A stretch of DNA of 64,000 bases from Conchocele bisecta (taxonomy: Eukaryota > Mollusca > Bivalvia > Lucinida > Thyasiridae): the NCBI GenBank assembly GCA_029237695.1, contig CM055265.1:220461679-220525678 (forward strand). The letters are read 5' to 3'. The notes beneath the pieces are model-generated. The model worked only from the letters and a program-made list of their open reading frames with translations, did not search any database and was not told the origin of the DNA. The position numbers were made by a program, and so were the translations under genes. Shown one piece after another: positions 62,235-64,000 of the stretch; within the stretch, counting starts at the first letter, position 1, and each line of letters opens with the position of its first letter.

Positions 62235-63490
62235 AATATATATATACTGTATGTGTAATGATAAATGTATTGTATGAGCCCGACTCTGAAATTACATCCC
62301 TTATCAAAATTAATTCCGCATGAGCTCTGATATTTGCTTCAACTATGTCATATACGGAAAATATAACAACTTTTCGAAATCAATATCGGCGAAAATCGGC
62401 AATGCGATACTCGTGGTATTACCAGAGTCGGGCTCCAATTAGACGTGTTTTAATTGACAAATCTATATACAATCATGTATCCCTAGATATTGCTACCGAA
62501 CAATCTCACACGTACAATATGATTAACGTCGTTGTTGACGATATCGTCACATTATCAGTCTCTCATGAATGAACCAAAGACATTCACATCATAGATACGC
62601 TAACCTAAATCTTCTGGCTGTAACGCAAAACATTTTGAGAACGCTAAGGCGTCAATTCCTGCTAAACGGCAGCGTTGTGATTAATTTGACTGTTTTTCTT
62701 TTCTAGCGCAAAAAAAACAACTATGTACATAAGACAATGGCTGTCCGTATTTTAGCATTAGTAAATACAATGTAAGTACCACTTGGGTGTAACAATAATT
62801 GATAATAGGAATAATAATGTTTAATGCACCAGGTCTATGCAAATGTTCGTGTTTTACTGTCCTGTTCATATGGGACCGCTACAAAATGTACACAGATAGT
62901 AAGAAGACAAAATGCACAATATTACGGTCGATCACCAACATTGTACTCGACGTTTTACCTATTTGTAACGTTTTATATGGGTCAAAACTTTCATACACAA
63001 ATACCACAATTACCATATCGGTTTCCTATTTATCCTGCAAAGGCTAACCCTTTCAACACCACAGGCCTATTTGTCCACAGGCCTAAGGTCATTTAATGCC
63101 GGATCAATGGGTTTAGTACTAACTCCCATATATTACATGTACAAATGGGGGGGATCCCAAAATCAGAACTGAATATTTACAATAAAAAATATATATATTC
63201 AGCCCTGAAATCATAATAATTCTGATCTGATGCCAGGTCCTTACCAAACCAGAATCACTTGGCCCCCTCCCAAAAGCAGTAGGATCAGTGATACTCTTAC
63301 TACTTTTATAATGGGCAATAACCCCCAATTCAACTCCCAGGTAACAATGAGCCAAAGATGAAAACGTACCTGAGGGCCAAACCAAGGTCTTGATTCATAT
63401 AAGGAGGAACCCCTACCGTTAATTTACGCCGTCGCGTTCACCCGACCAACCACCCACTCCACAGGCCTGTATAGTGGTATTGGCAAATAG
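62235..63490. other. intergenic; weak repeat similarity only
   Basis: Positions 63100-63395 resemble 55155-55390. A 75-codon open frame at 62345-62572 has no recognisable family and is not called. Confidence 0.35.
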
Positions 63491-63492
63491 TG

Positions 63493-63548
63493 TAGATCCA
63501 GATGGAGCCGGCTCGTAACGAGCCGTCTCATCAGGATCTGCACTTTTT
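63493..63548. repeat. GATGAGCCGGCTCGT palindromic repeat, further copy
   Basis: GTAGATCCAGATGGAGCCGG...CATCAGGATCTGCACTTTTT, the same family as 26562 and 27650. Confidence 0.7.
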
Positions 63549-63794
63549 GAAAGTAATTTTCATATATTTTAGAAACAAAGTCTTAAAATCATTTTGTGAC
63601 GATTGGATTGGGGCCAAAAGTAACATATCATAATCCATTCCAGTTACTGGGGGTGAAAGGGTTAAACGTTGAATCGGTTGGCCAACATATTTGTATAGTA
63701 GACTAGTCCCATTCCGCCCTATATGTATGGTAAGAAATATGCCACATGTGAGTAACGCAAAACATATGGAAGCGTCCTGGTGCCAATGCTAAAA

Positions 63795-63980
63795 TATATT
63801 TATCTCCTAATTAGGAGATAGTAAGTCCTAATTAGGAGATAGTAACTCTGAATAGTATATCATAATTAGGAGTTATTATCTCCTAATTAGGACTTAATAT
63901 CTCCTAATTAGGACTTATTATTTATTATCTCCTAATTAGGATCAGGGTGACTTAATATCTCCTAATTATGAGTTATTGTT
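63795..63980. repeat. array of palindromic CTCCTAATTAGGAG units
   Basis: The self-complementary 14-mer CTCCTAATTAGGAG, intact or with one change, occurs about eight times separated by ATAGTAAGT or TTATTAT-type spacers, reaching the window end. It is a simple satellite-like or hairpin array, possibly continuing beyond the window. Confidence 0.85.
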
Positions 63981-64000
63981 AGCATTGACACAGATAGTAA

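Noticed and set aside
62345..62572. 75-codon frame starting MSYTENITTFRN
   Set aside because: No recognised family and no supporting copy in the window.
1..64000. CRISPR array or bacterial operon structure
   Set aside because: Repeats present are palindromic foldbacks or tandem arrays without regular unique spacers, and the coding context is eukaryotic and viral.

Overview
The window looks like AT-rich, intron- and repeat-dominated DNA of an aquatic invertebrate, most likely a mollusc and possibly a bivalve. This is inferred from the general repeat style, from long stretches without bacterial-type coding, and from one eukaryotic exon with a splice donor. The only confident host gene part is the first coding exon of a thymidine phosphorylase-like gene on the minus strand (52106-52274). 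Almost everything else outside two viral-type insertions is degenerate transposon and repeat sequence.

The main content is a Polinton/Maverick (adintovirus-like) element at 6297-24517. It is 18.2 kb long, has 199-bp terminal inverted repeats and is flanked by the direct repeat TCATAAG. From left to right it carries a small ORF; a noncoding block with tandem palindromes and tRNA-like, Pol III-like units; a membrane protein gene (-); a fibre-like coiled-coil gene (-); a penton/minor-capsid-like gene (-); a conserved virion-type protein (+); a membrane-anchored coiled-coil protein (-); the double-jelly-roll major capsid protein (+, intact); the packaging ATPase (+); a run of small conserved genes (+); a DDE integrase (+); the protein-primed DNA polymerase B (-); and a zinc-finger ORF (+). 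Morphogenesis genes fill the middle, and replication and integration genes the right. Several large genes are interrupted by frameshifts, many at homopolymers. The element is therefore either decaying or carries sequencing indels, while the capsid gene and several small genes remain open.

A second copy in the same orientation starts at 55494 and is cut by a 500-N gap at 61221. Its left part is nearly identical to copy 1. The middle of the penton-like gene and most of the next gene have diverged strongly with protein similarity retained, so the pair is a mosaic.

Two candidate regulatory vocabularies are visible in the element. One is ACGTCCAATTGAACAG, present in front of the left ORF and as a palindrome between the divergent polB and zinc-finger ORFs. 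The other is an AT-rich motif (TTAATTTTAAGAAA) in front of several structural genes.

The host part holds: a ~4-kb inverted-repeat transposon (47045-51025) with a truncated inverted copy at 2895-6040; a three-copy foldback family (about 1752, 33564, 61929) and a look-alike family (32876); a 200-bp GGGCCC-ended MITE family; two elements with arrays of AACGAATTGTT units; pogo/Tigger-like terminal hairpins; a non-LTR retrotransposon remnant; tRNA-derived SINE-like pieces; and pseudogenes of widespread transposon-associated proteins.
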